Source: Eretmocerus hayati
Taxonomy: Eukaryota > Arthropoda > Insecta > Hymenoptera > Aphelinidae
Length of the DNA: 64,000 nt
NCBI GenBank assembly: GCA_029851415.1
Contig: CM056742.1
Location: forward strand, 52,616,954-52,680,953
Direction: 5' to 3'
The position numbers were made by a program, and so were the translations under genes. The notes under the pieces were generated by a model. The model saw only the letters and a program-made list of their open reading frames with translations. It was not told the origin of the DNA and made no database searches. Positions 21,880 to 34,825 of the stretch are shown here, in pieces. The stretch's first letter is position 1; the number at the start of each line of letters is the position of its first letter.

Positions 21880-23680
21880 CAAAATTCATTGACATATGAT
21901 GAATTTCACACCAAAGCGACCTACGAAAAGGGGGGATCTCTCAGATTCTTTTTTAACCTTCTTTATTCGATTCTATGGCCCAAAATAGGAACTTCGGACC
22001 ACCTATGGGGCCCAAAGAAATTTCTCCTCTCCATTGCACGTCCGTCAACAGACCGAAAATTTATCGTGTAAAAATCGATGCTCTTTTATTCACAAAAATG
22101 GGAATATTTCGAGTTTTTGAATAGCTATCGATTCGCGGGTTGCGGCATCTGAAAATCATCAGAAAACCTATCAAAAACGTTGTCGGAAATTCCTTCTCTG
22201 TGATTTGGGGGCCTCCTGGAGGCAAGAGAGTGTTTTTCACAAGAATGTTGATTTCTCAAAAAGCCATTTTTTTTTATTCTTTCAAAATCATATATTTGGC
22301 GTGAAATTTTCCGTTCTTTCGAAAAAAATGGGTTTCAGAGAAGTTTAGGGCGATCCAAGTGACTTATAAGCCATTTTTCGAAAATTCGATGCTTTCGGTT
22401 TCAGGAAAAGGCGATTTTCTGCGCATGCGCTTAAACGTAGACTTTCGGCGCCACTTTCAATGGAAAGCTGACAAAATTTCACATAAAATGACTACCCGCA
22501 ATGTTGAAATTCATGCACTGAAACGCGATCTGCAAGGATTAATTATGTCAAATCAAAATCACATGAATATTCAGCCCATTAACGCCTTTGTGGCGCTTGC
22601 TGAGATGACACATTCACGAGATAATCTCGGGACTCAATTTTGAGTATGAAATTGACCTGAAAAAAATTCGGACCACATGGTTTCAACGTCAAATTGTATG
22701 AACAATCAGAATATACGATGAAGAGCCCCTTTTGAAGCGACCCCGAGGTGCTACATTCAATTTTTTGCCAGAAAATACGATATATCACATTCAAAAATGC
22801 GAAAAATTGAATGTAGCACCTCGGAGTCGCCTCAAACGGGGTTTTTTATCACATATTTTGCAAGTTCATACAATATTACGTTGAAACCATGTGGTCCGAA
22901 TTTTTTTCAGGTCAATTTCATACTCAAAATTGAGTCCCGAGATTATCTCGTGAATGTGTCATCTCAGCAGGCGCCACGAAGGCGTTAATGGGCTGAATTT
23001 TCATGTGATTTTGATTCGACATAATTAATCCTTGCAGATCGCGTTTCAGTGCATGAATTCCAACTTTGCGGGTAGTCATTTTATGTGAAATTTTGTCAGC
23101 TTTCCATTGAAAGTGGCGCCGGAAGTCTACGTTTGTGCGCATGCGCAGAAAATCGCCTCTTTCTGAAACCGGAAAAATCGAATTTCCAAAAAATGGCTCA
23201 TAAGTCACTTGGATCGCCCCAAACTTCTCTGAAACCCATTTTTTCGAAAGAACGCAAAATTTCACGTCAAATATATGATTTAAGAAAAATGAAAAAAATG
23301 GCTTTTTGAGGGATCAACATTTTAGTGAAAAACAGTCTTCTGCCTCCAGGAGACCCCCAAATCACAGAGAAGGAATTTCCGACAACGTTTTCGATAGGTT
23401 TTTTGATGCCCTTTCAGATGCCGCAACCCGCAAATCGATAGCTATACAAAAACTCGAAATATTCCCATTTTCGTGAATAAAAGAGCATCGATTTCTACAC
23501 GATACATTTTCGGTCTGTTGACGGATATGCGTGCAATGGAGAGGAGAAATTTTCCTTGGGCCCCATAGGTGGTCCGAAGTTCCCATTTCGGGCCATAGAA
23601 TCGAATGAAAAAGGTTAAAAAAGAATCTGAGGGATGAACCCTTTCCGTAGGTCGCTTTGGCATGGAATTCATCATGTAGT
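21880..23680. repeat. Imperfect 1.8-kb palindrome
   Basis: Sequence from about 21890 to 22790 is repeated inverted from about 22800 to 23670. The centre at about 22795 is flanked by ATTGAATGTAGCACCTCGG and its complement. Matched blocks include AAATTCATCATATG-like ends, the GCGCATGCGC area and the CAAATCACAGAGAAGGAATT block. The arms differ by scattered substitutions and small indels. The open frames in it are mirrored between arms and carry no known domain. It is probably a foldback or large MITE element. Confidence 0.85.
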
Positions 23681-23790
23681 AAATTGAGCAGCCAATTGCA
23701 GGATGGGACTCAGTATCAAGCCCCCTCCCCCCTCCCCGACGCGTCGAAAATCATACAGGAAATCTCCAGACACTCTTGGTAGAGTCCGAT

Positions 23791-24575
23791 CACTGTTCAA
23801 AAGTTCTCGATGGGTCATCCCTCGAGTACCCCGACTTGCAACAGCGATAAGTCGAATTCTATGCGTTGTACGAAAATTCTCGAAAAAGCATCTCAAAGAA
23901 CAGAAAAAATACTAACTTTTATTGGGTTTGGATGATTTTTATCGAATATTTCTGAAGATCCTACACGCTGATGAAAAAATAGAAAATCTAAAAATTTGTT
24001 ACTCTCATTGAGACAACTGCAGTTTTAATGCAAATGAAGATACGGCAATCCTGAAAAAAGTATCTTATAGAGCGAAAAAAATGCTGTGCGTGACCATTTT
24101 TTGATTATTCTTCACCTTCCGTGTATGAAGACGTGCGAGCTGTCCAAATCCCAAAAATCATGGTTTTTCACCGTTTTTTGTGCCGTTTCCGGTGATAAAC
24201 AGCCATTTTGGGTATCTACACAGCTCGTACGTTCTCACATGCGGTACGTAAAAAATAATCAAGAAATGGCTACACATAGCATTTTTTCCGCTCTACAAGA
24301 TCCTTCTTTTAGAATAGCCGTATTATTATTCGCATTAGAACTGCAGGTGTGTCAATGAAACTAAACATTTTTTAGATTTTCTATTTTTTCATCAGCGTGT
24401 AGGACCTTCAAAAATATTCGATAAAAATCATCCAAACCCAGTAAAAGTTAGAATTTTTTCTGCTCTTCAAGATGCTCTTTTGAAAATTCTCGTACAACGT
24501 ATAGAATTTGACTTATCGCTGTTGTAAGTCAGGGTCCTCGAGGGATCACCCATCGAGAACTTTTGAACGGTACTG
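23791..24575. mobile_element. Foldback element with Tc1-like termini
   Basis: About 390-bp arms meet near 24180. The outer end, read on the minus strand from 24575, is CAGTACCGTTCAAAAGTTC preceded by TA, a form reminiscent of Tc1-type termini. The left end (CACTGTTCAAAAGTTC, 23791) is diverged and lacks a clear TA. There is no transposase. It abuts the larger palindrome on its left. Confidence 0.6.
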
Positions 24576-24621
24576 TATATATGAAGAGTAGTGCATGTGG
24601 GAGAGAGAAAGAGAGCGGGGG

Positions 24622-25149
24622 TCAACGAGCTTCGTCAGCCGTTGACCACAACGGGTTATATATTCGACTGAGATTTTGAATATCGTATTTTTTATTGATG
24701 CAGCTTCCATCGAATTTAATATGGATCATCTCAGAAATCAAACGTTTTTTACAATTTTTCTCTGTGTCTAGAGTTTTGGTTTGATCCCAATAGAAATCAT
24801 GTTTTTCTTTCAGTCTATGAACTGAAACTACGAACTTTTTATCTTTGTTTGTAACATGATCATTAACATGTGTAGCTAGTTGTCTTTTTGTCTCTCCCAC
24901 ATACGTTGCTGTGCAGTCTTTGCACTGAAATTTGTAAACAACACCAGTTTTGCTAAATTTGTTTAGTTTGTCCTTACCTAATTTTACTATTGAACTTAAT
25001 GACTTGGAAACTTTTGGAAGAGTGTGAATATCGTTATGTTTGAACAATTCATTAAACATCAAGGACGAAAAATCTACAAAATTACTCATGATGGGATTTT
25101 CTTGTTCGATATGTTCCGGGGTATCCTCGTGATCATTTTCCAACGACAA
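24622..25149 (-). pseudogene. Penelope-like element, GIY-YIG endonuclease region
   Basis: A 175-codon open frame contains TGVVYKFQCKDCTATYVGET, then KRQL and H..DH residues. This is the GIY-YIG core of Penelope-like retroelements: VYKF for 'GIY', YVG for 'YIG', with the CxxC zinc-binding insertion typical of Penelope. The conserved Arg and the later Glu region are plausible (LISEMIHIK). Upstream (25150-25330) only short frameshifted pieces remain and no reverse transcriptase palm motif is seen. This is the 3' end of an element truncated at its 5' side, as is usual for the group. The frame itself is intact. Confidence 0.8.
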
Positions 25150-28100
25150 TCAAGAAAATCTGTAGAAGAATTTTGGAAAAAATTCGATTCTGTCGAATAT
25201 TATCGGGTTCTTCATCAAAATTGAGTCCTGTCGCGATTTGATATCTGTTTCTCAGACTTCTATAATCTCCAAAAAAATGTTGGTATATACTTAATTGGCG
25301 CAGAAGTCCGTATTATACAGAATCCATATGATGCCAGGATCGGAACTCAGTAGAATTGGATGGATCAAATTCAATTTTGGAGAAGCCGAAACAAACTTTT
25401 ATGTATCATTCATCCTGCAGATCTTCATTTTCAATCGATTCACACAAGGTTCGTCCATTCTGGTTGGATCATCAAACATGCAGCGAACATGTAACCCGTT
25501 GCATCCGCATACAGAATGAGATAGTTCCTCTAAATACACAGCGAGAGTCAATCGGTTTTCGTACTTCTGCGGAGATTTATCGAAGCCGTGACGCACTGAC
25601 TCATATGAGAGATGCTACAGAAATTTTGACATTGTGCGTGCTGCACGCTGTCTCTGAACCTTCAAATGTTTGTGAATTTGTCGAAGCTGGATTTGATAGG
25701 TCCCAGGGCCTCTGAATCTGTACTCGATTCGTTGCTCTGTCAAAGGGAACTGGCTATGCGCAGCATGGCCCGCAACCCTCATTTTTGAGTATCTCTCAGC
25801 ATACTCGCGCCATTTTCTGATTTCTTAAGCCCGCTGCGAGAATGGAATTGCTCGAAAAATTCTGCCAAAATTCAGAGACCATTTAGACCCTCTATGTTTT
25901 GAGAGAGCATTGGTTTTAGTCACGTGCTTTTGACGTGGCAGTCATGAATGAACGTCGAAGTCACGTAATCGAGTTTCTAAAAAAAGTTGAGATCTCCGGT
26001 AAATAGCTTATGAAGAAAAAGATTTGTGATAAGTACATGATCAAAACGGATTCCGATAGCTTGAAACTACACCAATTATATTCCATTCAGTTTAGATGCG
26101 GGTGACCAACTGCGTTGAAATGATAGTTGCAAGGAGATGGGTAAGCTCATGCGCCCACTCGACTGGAAGAGGTTAAATTCTCATGTCATAGGGAGGGGAA
26201 GGAGGGCGCACTCTTGGAATGTTTCGCACATTCTTCTTCACTTCGTTACAAACAATACCCCATGGTTCTTAGGTTCTGGCATCGAATGTTAATGGTATGA
26301 TGGGCATTACAAGATTTTTATCGATCAAAACATATGTGATCGAGACCATGTGGGCGCTTCTATAACATTGCACTCGTACATATAAAACTCAAAAACAGCT
26401 AGAAAACACTAAAGAACCTATTTCTTCTCCATTGAAGTCACTATAGACTCGATTTAGGGATTTCATGGTGATTCCTGTGAAAACACGGACGGGGACGCCA
26501 CAACGCGAATAGTTGAAACTCGAGTACTCCCACTTTTCCAACATGGTCAGAAAACAGGAAACTAGTGAAATACAGTGTGTATCTGTGTTTGAAGTAGCTC
26601 TCGCGTGTTGAGTAAGCATAGAATAAGATTCAATCAGGCGCGCTGAATGGATCTCAGACGGCTAAGTGGGGTATTTGTTGATTACAGAAACAACTCCTTC
26701 CAAACCAGTGGGCACGTTTCTTCCACTCATTTTGGAGGTCCTACTAACCAGCAAAATTGATTCCAGATGCGTGCTATGAGGAAAAAATGTCACTTTTTAG
26801 CAAGCCAAATGTCAAAAGTTCGGTAGAACCTCTCATATGCTTGTTCCCTGCATCTTCAGAACTCTTATTCAATCATCTTGATGTCAAGCATTACGGTGTA
26901 AGTTTTATGAAGGGTTCATCAAGGGGTTATCGAGCTTCCTACAGCCTTACAATGGGGGATTCTTGTTATTCTATAGAGATAACAGAAATCCCCAATTTCA
27001 AGGAGCTGTTTCGCAAATCTCTCATGCGGCTTACATATTGAGCTCCAAGGCTCTGTCGGAACAATCTTCCATACCACATTGGAAGTTGCTAGAACTTCCA
27101 CGTGATTCTGAACAGGAGGTACACATTCACTGTGAGATTTCTCGAAATGAGTAATTGATACCAGTATCAATGAATTACTCTGTCGGTCGTACAAGATTTT
27201 TTCGTCTGCTTTCTTGATAAAAATCTACTCTTAGTAATAGCTGTGAATGGATTCATACATGGCATGCGCTGTTCTGACTTGAACAAACAATTTTGAAGAA
27301 TTTCATACGATATTCGAATGGATTTGTGAGTATAGAGAACCTTCGTTTGTTTCAAAATGGAAGTTGATCCATACAACCCCATCAGGTCCAAATCATGATA
27401 CCATACTGCATCGATTAGAAATACTCCAACGATTTCTCGGAGTTCTTTGGAGTATGACGGACAAGTACAAACGGGAACAAAACTCGATTATTCCATCATG
27501 TTAAGAGACAAGATTAAGAGAGATTGATGTTTCTTCGGAATCCTTATGCCCCTGAATATATACAACGAGAAAATCCCACGTTTATGCACTTCACTTCTTC
27601 GGCTATCCGACCCACCGTGCGTGGTCTTCACGTGGATGTGTCATACGTGATGGATAATCGCGGTACGGGTTCACGGGAGGTCATGTTTTGACGTCCCATA
27701 GTGACCCCATAACTACTAACCGTTGTGTCTCATTGTATCAATTTTTTCGTTCACATCATTGTTTGAGTTCACATGTCGTCCTTTAATTAGCTTGACTTGA
27801 AGTGTGACTCGTAAATTGAGCGCTTAGAGCATTCAACATAGGCGGCATGTTACATTCTGTGCATATGATGCACGCTTCGACAAGCGCGCGAGTACCGAAA
27901 CACCGAGAGCGATAGAGACAAATCATGTCGGAAATCACCTGAAGTCCAAATATATGTATGTCAGAATTTCCAAATGCACGGATATTTCACAAGTCACCGA
28001 AAGGCTCGCTTCCGTTGCAAGGGTCGCCTGTGACTCGAGGACTCAGTGTTGGATCTCCGAGCTGGCCACAGCTCCCCGGGACGTTTGCTCAGTCACCACG

Positions 28101-28790
28101 CTTCTCGCGCGCCACGCCGAGTCAGTGCCGACGTCCATTCTTGCACGACTGTACTTCCTGCAATCACTTTGCAAATTCGTACATTACTAGCTATCTCTCC
28201 CAGTGCCGCGACTTACACTCCTTGGCACCTAGTCGAATACCATTCTCAGTGATCGGGAGTGCACAGTGTTCATTAATATCTGTGAGTGTGATTTCACATT
28301 GTCGAACCTGCAACAGTATCGTTCTCAAATCGAATTCCACTCAAGAGTCTTCCGATGAAACAATGATAGATTCACATAATAATACCCTAAAACTATAGTG
28401 CCTGTTTGCAGCAGGAGTAATTTGATATATGAATATAAGAATATATAATATTGCCAGGCTGTGTAACTGACCAATTGTCATATGTATAAATTATGTATAA
28501 TATCCACACGAGCGCATCATTGAACCACATATCAGATCGTCGATCCCAGAGTGAACGGATCAAATTCATTCATGATCTGAGATCCGAACGTGATTGTCTA
28601 TTTCAACCCTCTGCGTCATATTGTCATCTACATGTGATTCCTGGATTTGTGCTCGCAATATCCATAAATCGCGGTTAAACAGAAACGGAACGATGGAATG
28701 TGTGAATTCTTTCTAGGAACCACTCAGCACTCATTCAGGCATAAATCCCTCATTGAAATACTTGCCCGAGGTACTTCTTCGAACAGTACA
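25150..28790. other. No recognised gene
   Basis: About 3.6 kb with short open frames only. AGGCGGCA followed by TGTTACATTC near 27841-27858 resembles a polypurine tract and LTR start, and GTGTAAC occurs near 28458, but I cannot confirm an LTR pair. The open frame 27958-28398 is Ser-rich with no domain. Confidence 0.4.
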
Positions 28791-28799
28791 AGTTCGTCG

Positions 28800-30540
28800 G
28801 TAAATCATATTATTACATGACTCGGCTAATGCAAGCTAATTTTAATCAACGGATCTGTTGATTGAGTGACATAGATCGATATTAGATTACTCCAATTCGA
28901 CCCACGTACCTTCAAGGCACCTCGCAATTCGAGTGTCGCAACTTAAAGGATTTTGATGGGATTTCAAATACATGAAAAATGAGATGAGAAACGAAAAATT
29001 TTGACTCTACGCTAGCTGTAGGTGCGTTTCGTCTTTCCTCTCCGGATCACACTCTTCAGGGGGGCAGAAGAGATCCGAGAAGAGGTTGGCCCCCGACGTC
29101 ACCTAGCCAAAGTGGCTTGATGGTCATGATTTCGATCGGGCTTATATGTTACACGAGGGCTTTCGCAGCCACTCGTGAGAAAGGTTTTCATCTCGGTTAT
29201 AGATCCGCCGACAACCAATGACAAATAGAATGAATTTTTTTGTCTCGATCGATATGAACGAGCGGCATTTTATCGCTCGCGGGGATTTCATATTATTACA
29301 TGACTCATGTAGCCCTCATGTAACATATAAGCCCGATCAAAATCATGACCATCAAGCCACTTTGGCTAGGTGACGTCGGGGGCCAACCTCTACTCGGATC
29401 TCTTCAGCCCCCCTAAAGAGTCTGATCCGGAGAGGAAAGACGGAACGCACTAACAGCTAGCGTAGAGTCAGAATTTTTCGTTCCTCATCTCATTTTTCAT
29501 GTATTTGAAATTCCATCAAAATCCTTCAAGTTGCGACGCTCGAATTGCGAGGTGCCTTGAAGGTACGTAGATCGAATTGGAGTAATCTAATATCGATCTA
29601 TGTCACTCAATCAACAGATCCGTTGATTAAAATTAGCTTGCATTAGCCGAGCCATGTAATAGTATGATTTGAAATTCCCGCGAGGGATGAAGTCTCGATC
29701 GTTCATATCGATCGAGACAAAAAAATTCATTCTAATTCGTCGGTAAAATTCTTTTCCTGGGAACTTGTGGAAACAACTGATTAATGTAACCATCCCTAGT
29801 AGGAATGCTAATTCAGTCGGAATTTGTGAGGAGAAATATGTGCAAGTAAGGGTTGATGCTATTTCGGAGAATAAACAGGTCTCAATTGAAATTAATTCTC
29901 ATCTCGATCAATATGAATGATCGGGACTTTATCGCTCGCGGGAATTCCATATCATATCATTACACGATTCAGCTAATGCAAGCTAATTTGAATCAACGGA
30001 TTTGTTGATTATGTGACATAGATGGATATTGGATTACTCCAATCCGATCTATGTACCTTCAAGGCACTTCGCAATTCGAGTGTCGCAACTTGAAGGATTT
30101 TGATGGAATTTCAAATACATGAAAAATGAGATGAGAAAAGAAAAATTTCGACTCTACGCTAGCTGTTGGTGCGTTTCGTCTTTCCTCTCCGGATCAGACT
30201 CTTCAGGGGGGCTGAAGAGATACGAGTAGGGGTTGGCCCCCGACTTCACCTAGCCAAAGAGGTTTGATGGTCATGATTTCGATCGGGCTTATATGTTACA
30301 CGAGGGCTTCTGCAGCTACTCGCGAGGAAGGTTTTCATCTCGATTGTTTATTCGCCGACAACCGGTGACGATTAGAATCGATTTTGTCTCGATCGCTATG
30401 AACGATCGAGACTTTATTGCTCGCAGGGATTTCAGATCATATTATTACATGACTCGGCTAATGCAAGCTAATTTCAATCAACAGATCTGTTGATACAGTG
30501 ACATAGATCGATATTGGATTGCTCCGATTTGATCTATAGA
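28800..30540. repeat. Cluster of inverted and direct copies of a foldback repeat
   Basis: A unit with TTACATGACTCGGCTAATGC, TACCTTCAAGGCAC, AAATGAGATGAGAAA, GGGGCTGAAGAGAT and TGATGGTCATGATTTCGATC occurs forwards at about 28800-29240, inverted at about 29300-29660, and forwards at about 29950-30480. Further copies lie at 48640-49270 on the other side of the old Gypsy element. The units are 400-600 bp with internal hairpins. The only frames that are open are mirrored among copies. Confidence 0.8.
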
Positions 30541-31631
30541 CCAGGAGAATTAGATTTTTTCTCGGCGGTGGAAGATAGGTGCTGGTTCCATCCTTCTTCA
30601 GGTGCAAGACACTACATAGAACCATGTCTACCACTCCCCAACAAATTTCGCCTCCCGGAAAAACATTAACACTGAATTACTGGAAAAACGGCACTTTTCA
30701 CGGATTAATACCTATAGCTCTGTGGGTATAACTTTGAGCGAATTCGCTCTGGTTTGTTTCACCTTCTAGCTAGTGAAGAAACCTACAGATTCAAGAAAAA
30801 TTTATTGCTGTAGCATATTTTTTGTTGGAGTTACATAGATTTAAACAAAAAAAGACTTATTATAAACAAATGGTTATGATCTCCTAATAGTTGACTAATG
30901 AGGCTAAAAACTAAGACAATCGATAGTCCTCATTGAAGTTAAGAAGCATACCAAATTCGGTCACGATTCGTTGAGCCGTTTTCGAAAAACCCTATTTGTT
31001 CATAAAAAATTGTTTCTCAGGAGAAGTGGCGTAACTCCTTCATAAACAAAGATGGTGTTTTGGGGAAAATCAGGATGATACCTAGAAGTCTACTCTTCAG
31101 TATACCGTTTGAATCATCATCATATCTTGTATAGGCCATTTCTGAGAGCTAATTGTTTATAATTTTTGCACACGTCTCTCATTATCTATTGAAATCTCGG
31201 AATACATTGATTAGATGAGGAGGAACCCAAAAATGAAATCAACGAATTGCGTTTTTTCTCAAGCTACCCCAGATCAGAAAGAGAATGGAGCAAATTGGTC
31301 GCGTAGAACGAAAAATATTGCGAAAGAATACTCGGCGCTCGGTTTTGAATCGCACCAAAGATTAGCTCTGCTTGGCTCTTGGCGCGTGAGGAACGGTGAA
31401 CTTCAAAATCGAGCGCCGAGTATTTTTTTCGCAATATTTCTGGTTCCACGCGACCAATTTGCTTCATGCTTTCTTTAATCTGGGGTAGCTTGAGAGAGAA
31501 ACGCGATTGGTTGGTTTCATTTTCGAGTTCCTCCTCATCTAATAGATGTATTCCGAGATTTTAATACATAATGAGAGGCGTGTGCGAGAATTATAAACAA
31601 TTAGCTCTCGAAAATCGCCTATACAACGAAT
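30541..31631. repeat. Left arm and centre of a large palindrome interrupted by a Gypsy element
   Basis: From about 31130 to 31631 the sequence is a palindrome centred near 31378 (GAGAGCTAATTGTTTATAAT arms). Outward on the left, 30541-31130 is the inverted match of 48055-48615 on the right of the Gypsy element. Removing the Gypsy element and one 4-bp target duplication lines up the two arms without a gap over about 20 bases at the join. So a single foldback element existed before the Gypsy insertion. Confidence 0.75.
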
Positions 31632-32430
31632 TGTGACGGGTAAAGTCCCATCACTCTCCCCTCGGCAATAATATTTAGTTATTATTGAATCACACATATA
31701 TATGTATCATAAAGATTGTTACAGGTGTTCACTCGAGATGCAGCAGAGAGAGAGCAGTACACAGATTTGAATATAAGGGAGATAGAGAATGCGTGCGCGC
31801 CCAAAATGGCTGTCCAATGGGAACGCAGCTCGCGCCTCTGGCGATTCGCGGCCATTCCGTGAGCGAACAGACTTGTTCTGGTCGTCGTCCGCTCTACATC
31901 GCGTGACCCGTATCAAGGCTAACCTCTCCCGCGCCACGTGTGCTCCGGTCGCCCCCACATCCAACGCAGATCCTGCAGATGCCGAGGCTCCCGTACCCAG
32001 CGGCCACGGGGGGTATTCCACTCGAGCTTTTGCGACAGTCAGCGGACTCCCGGTGAACAGCGTGACCGAGGCAGCGGCCTACAAAGCGACATCGCAGCGT
32101 GAGTACCAACCGAGAATGTCTCTCTATCTCTGTCTATGCGTGCGGCTCTCTCTCGCGACATATTTCACCTGTTGCATTGCGCTTGGATGCGATCTTTTGT
32201 TAAATTCACTTCTTGCATAAACCTCCCATTAAGTTTCGTACTTGCTGCTCTTATAAATTCATATGAGTCTCCCTGTTGTTCGTCCGTCATACTCGATACC
32301 GAACAAGAGCAACCGCCAGGAATTCGTCTGGGGACTCGATGCAGACGCAGTCAAGCAGATCCTGGCGAGCCGCATTGCACATTGCGGACTCGCATAAATA
32401 ATTGAAGTGACGAGCTAAAATGTCGTCATA
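31632..32430 (+). repeat. 5' LTR of Gypsy-2
   Basis: This 799-bp LTR shares long blocks with 47403-48054, such as GGGTAAAGTCCCATCACTCTC, GCGTGAGTACCA and CGAGCCGCATTGCACATTGC. Compared with the 3' copy it has at least two extra segments, near 31680-31750 and 31860-31940. Confidence 0.9.
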
Positions 32431-32432
32431 AA

Positions 32433-32450
32433 TGGCGCCCGACGAAATAA
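32433..32450 (+). promoter_or_regulatory. Gypsy-2 primer binding site
   Basis: TGGCGCCCGACGAAAT starts two bases inside the 5' LTR. TGGCGCCCGA fits a tRNA-Lys-type 3' end. Confidence 0.7.
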
Positions 32451-34825
32451 TCCACGAGCTGGACAGTGGTATTGATTACGCGTTTGCGAAAAATCTAACC
32501 TCTAGCGCGGTAAAATCATCGTCGTCGCAGGCTAGCAAAATTTGCGCGCCAACGAATTCTTCATCGTTACCGTGCGTCAATCGCAACAATACATACATGC
32601 ATCGTCTGCAACAGTGTGCGTGACCCCGGAAATTTGCATTGAGCGACGTGTGTGATGCGATTCCGCAGGTGTGCTGATCGCGTGATCACAGTTCGAATGA
32701 TTTTAACTTTGAATTAGAATTCATCGTGGAAGTAGACATATATATTTTTATCCATGGCGCTTGAATCAGCTGTTCATGCTGCAAGCCCTTTCACGCTCGT
32801 GCTGCGTTCTGATATACAGCAGCCCGTATAGAGCTCGAGTGTGCGGATAATATATCTGCATCCGAGCAGAATATCAAATTTTGATAAAACTTTGGCCGAG
32901 TCTACATAGGCGCTCACACTGGGCCCGCGCGCTCTCCACCCAAACACCGGAGAAGGTACCGAAAATGAGATTCGGGAATCTTCTGACGAGTGTTCCCCCT
33001 CAATCGGAGTTTCAGCACGGGTTTGAGTGATCAAGAAACTCCCAGTTCATCGCGTAAATCGACCAAAAAATTAATTTGCGTCTTATAGAGATCGGAAAAA
33101 GGGAGACTGAGATGTCGATCGATGTGCCCGATATCACCGCCCCCAACTCCTCAGGTCCCTAACTCGCGGATTATTCAAAGATGATCAACATTATTTTAAG
33201 TTTGCATTGAGACTTTCTCCAAAAACTGTGAAATAAGCAAAGGTGTGCGGGATTCTGGTTGAGAAGAATCGAGCTATACCATGTATACCAAAGATCAAAT
33301 TTGTGTTACAAGAGTCACTCCTCCGTGGATTTGGGACATCTCGGGTGTTTTGAATCAGGATTCCATATACTTTAGCTCATTTTTCAGCTTCTGGAGTAAG
33401 TACCAATGTATGACCAAGATGATGCTGAATATTGCTGAATGGTTTGCAAGTTGAAGACCGGATGGGAAGTTAAGGGATGCTCATTTGAGACACAACCGCT
33501 CATTCTTCGATCTCTATTCGATGCGAATCCAATTTTCGGTCGATTTACGCGATGAACTGGAAGTTCCTTCATCTTACAAACTCGTGCTATACTCCGATTG
33601 AGAGGGAACACTCGTCAAAAGATTTTCAAATCCCATTTTCGGTACCTACTCCGGTGTTTGGGTGGAGAGCGCGCGCGCCCAGGGTGAGCGCGTCTATGTA
33701 GACTCGGCCTTTGGATTTGAAAATGCGTCGACGCGAGTGTGCGGAATGCTATAGTGTGTCGGTGTATGAGTGTATATAGGTATATATCGACTACAGGGCA
33801 TTCAAGTCTCCGAATCCGGAACATAGTACAGGGTCTTTGTGACTTTGATATCAACGCGATCTTCGTGAAAATTTTCTCATTTCTTCTACATGCATTCGCT
33901 GATGCATAGCGACTTTACAATGTGGAAAAACCGGAAGATTCTTCGGAAAATTCTAGAGTCTTGGTGGAAATTCTCCGATAAAATCTTGTGAAATCGAGGA
34001 AAATCGATTAACGTTACAGATCGCCAAACCATGCAGCGCAATCGCCTCAGCATCGCGTTTTAGTTATAATTTTGCGAAAATGGTGCGAAATGGAGTTGAG
34101 ATCTTGCGTCGAGCTTTAAAATTACACTTTTCAAACTAGAATCTTCTGAATCACTGCAAAATGCAGAAACTTGAAATTTCTGTACTAATCTGCGAAAATA
34201 ATTTACTATAAGGTATGATCAGTGTGCAGAGTGTTGGTGTGATGGAATGTTGGATGTTTGTGCATCCTGTACTCGCATTTTGAATTTTTCAGAATTGCGA
34301 TTAGGGTTTTCAGGTAAAAATTGGACCAGGCAATGCGCACTGCGCTCTCTGATTTTCTTTTACATGGAAAATTCTGTATCAAGTTTACGTCGTCTGCTAG
34401 TGTAACAGACTATCTCGTAAGCTAGCTAGGTCACCTTACAACTCCAAATAAAATATTCCCTCGTAATTTTTCGCTAGTATAAGTGAATGACGCACACTTT
34501 AGCCAAAATTAAATAGATTCAGGCTCCCTCAGTTCACTTTTGAGTAGATTTTGCTTAATTTTTGTAGTAATTCTGAAATTTTGAAATTTCTTGAAAATTT
34601 TTACAGATTTATTCCTTGAATTTTTTTGTATGGAAATTTCAATTTCAAACTAATGGAACGCGGAACTGAGCGGCGCTTGTATGCAAATCCAGATTATGTA
34701 TCGAATGGAAACTTTTCGTGCTATGGGACAGCACTTACATATAATTTTGGCCGAAGTGAGCAGATGCATACTGCTGCACCGCGTTAGTGAATATTAGTGA
34801 GGAATTGATTAATTTACTTCGTAAA
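32451..34825 (+). other. Gypsy-2 leader with an inserted inverted repeat
   Basis: About 2.4 kb lies between PBS and gag without ORFs. Sequence at about 32880-33080 (ACCGGAGAAGGTACCGAAAATG, ATCGCGTAAATCGACC) is mirrored at about 33540-33720. A foldback or MITE of about 0.9 kb is therefore nested in the leader, centred near 33310. The rest is plain AT-rich leader. Confidence 0.6.

Noticed and set aside
21889..23309. Protein-coding genes in the 22-23 kb region
   Set aside because: The frames are mirrored in the two arms of a palindrome and carry no domain.
27848..28463. Solo LTR
   Set aside because: A PPT-like AGGCGGCA and a TGTTAC start are seen, but no convincing end or target duplication.
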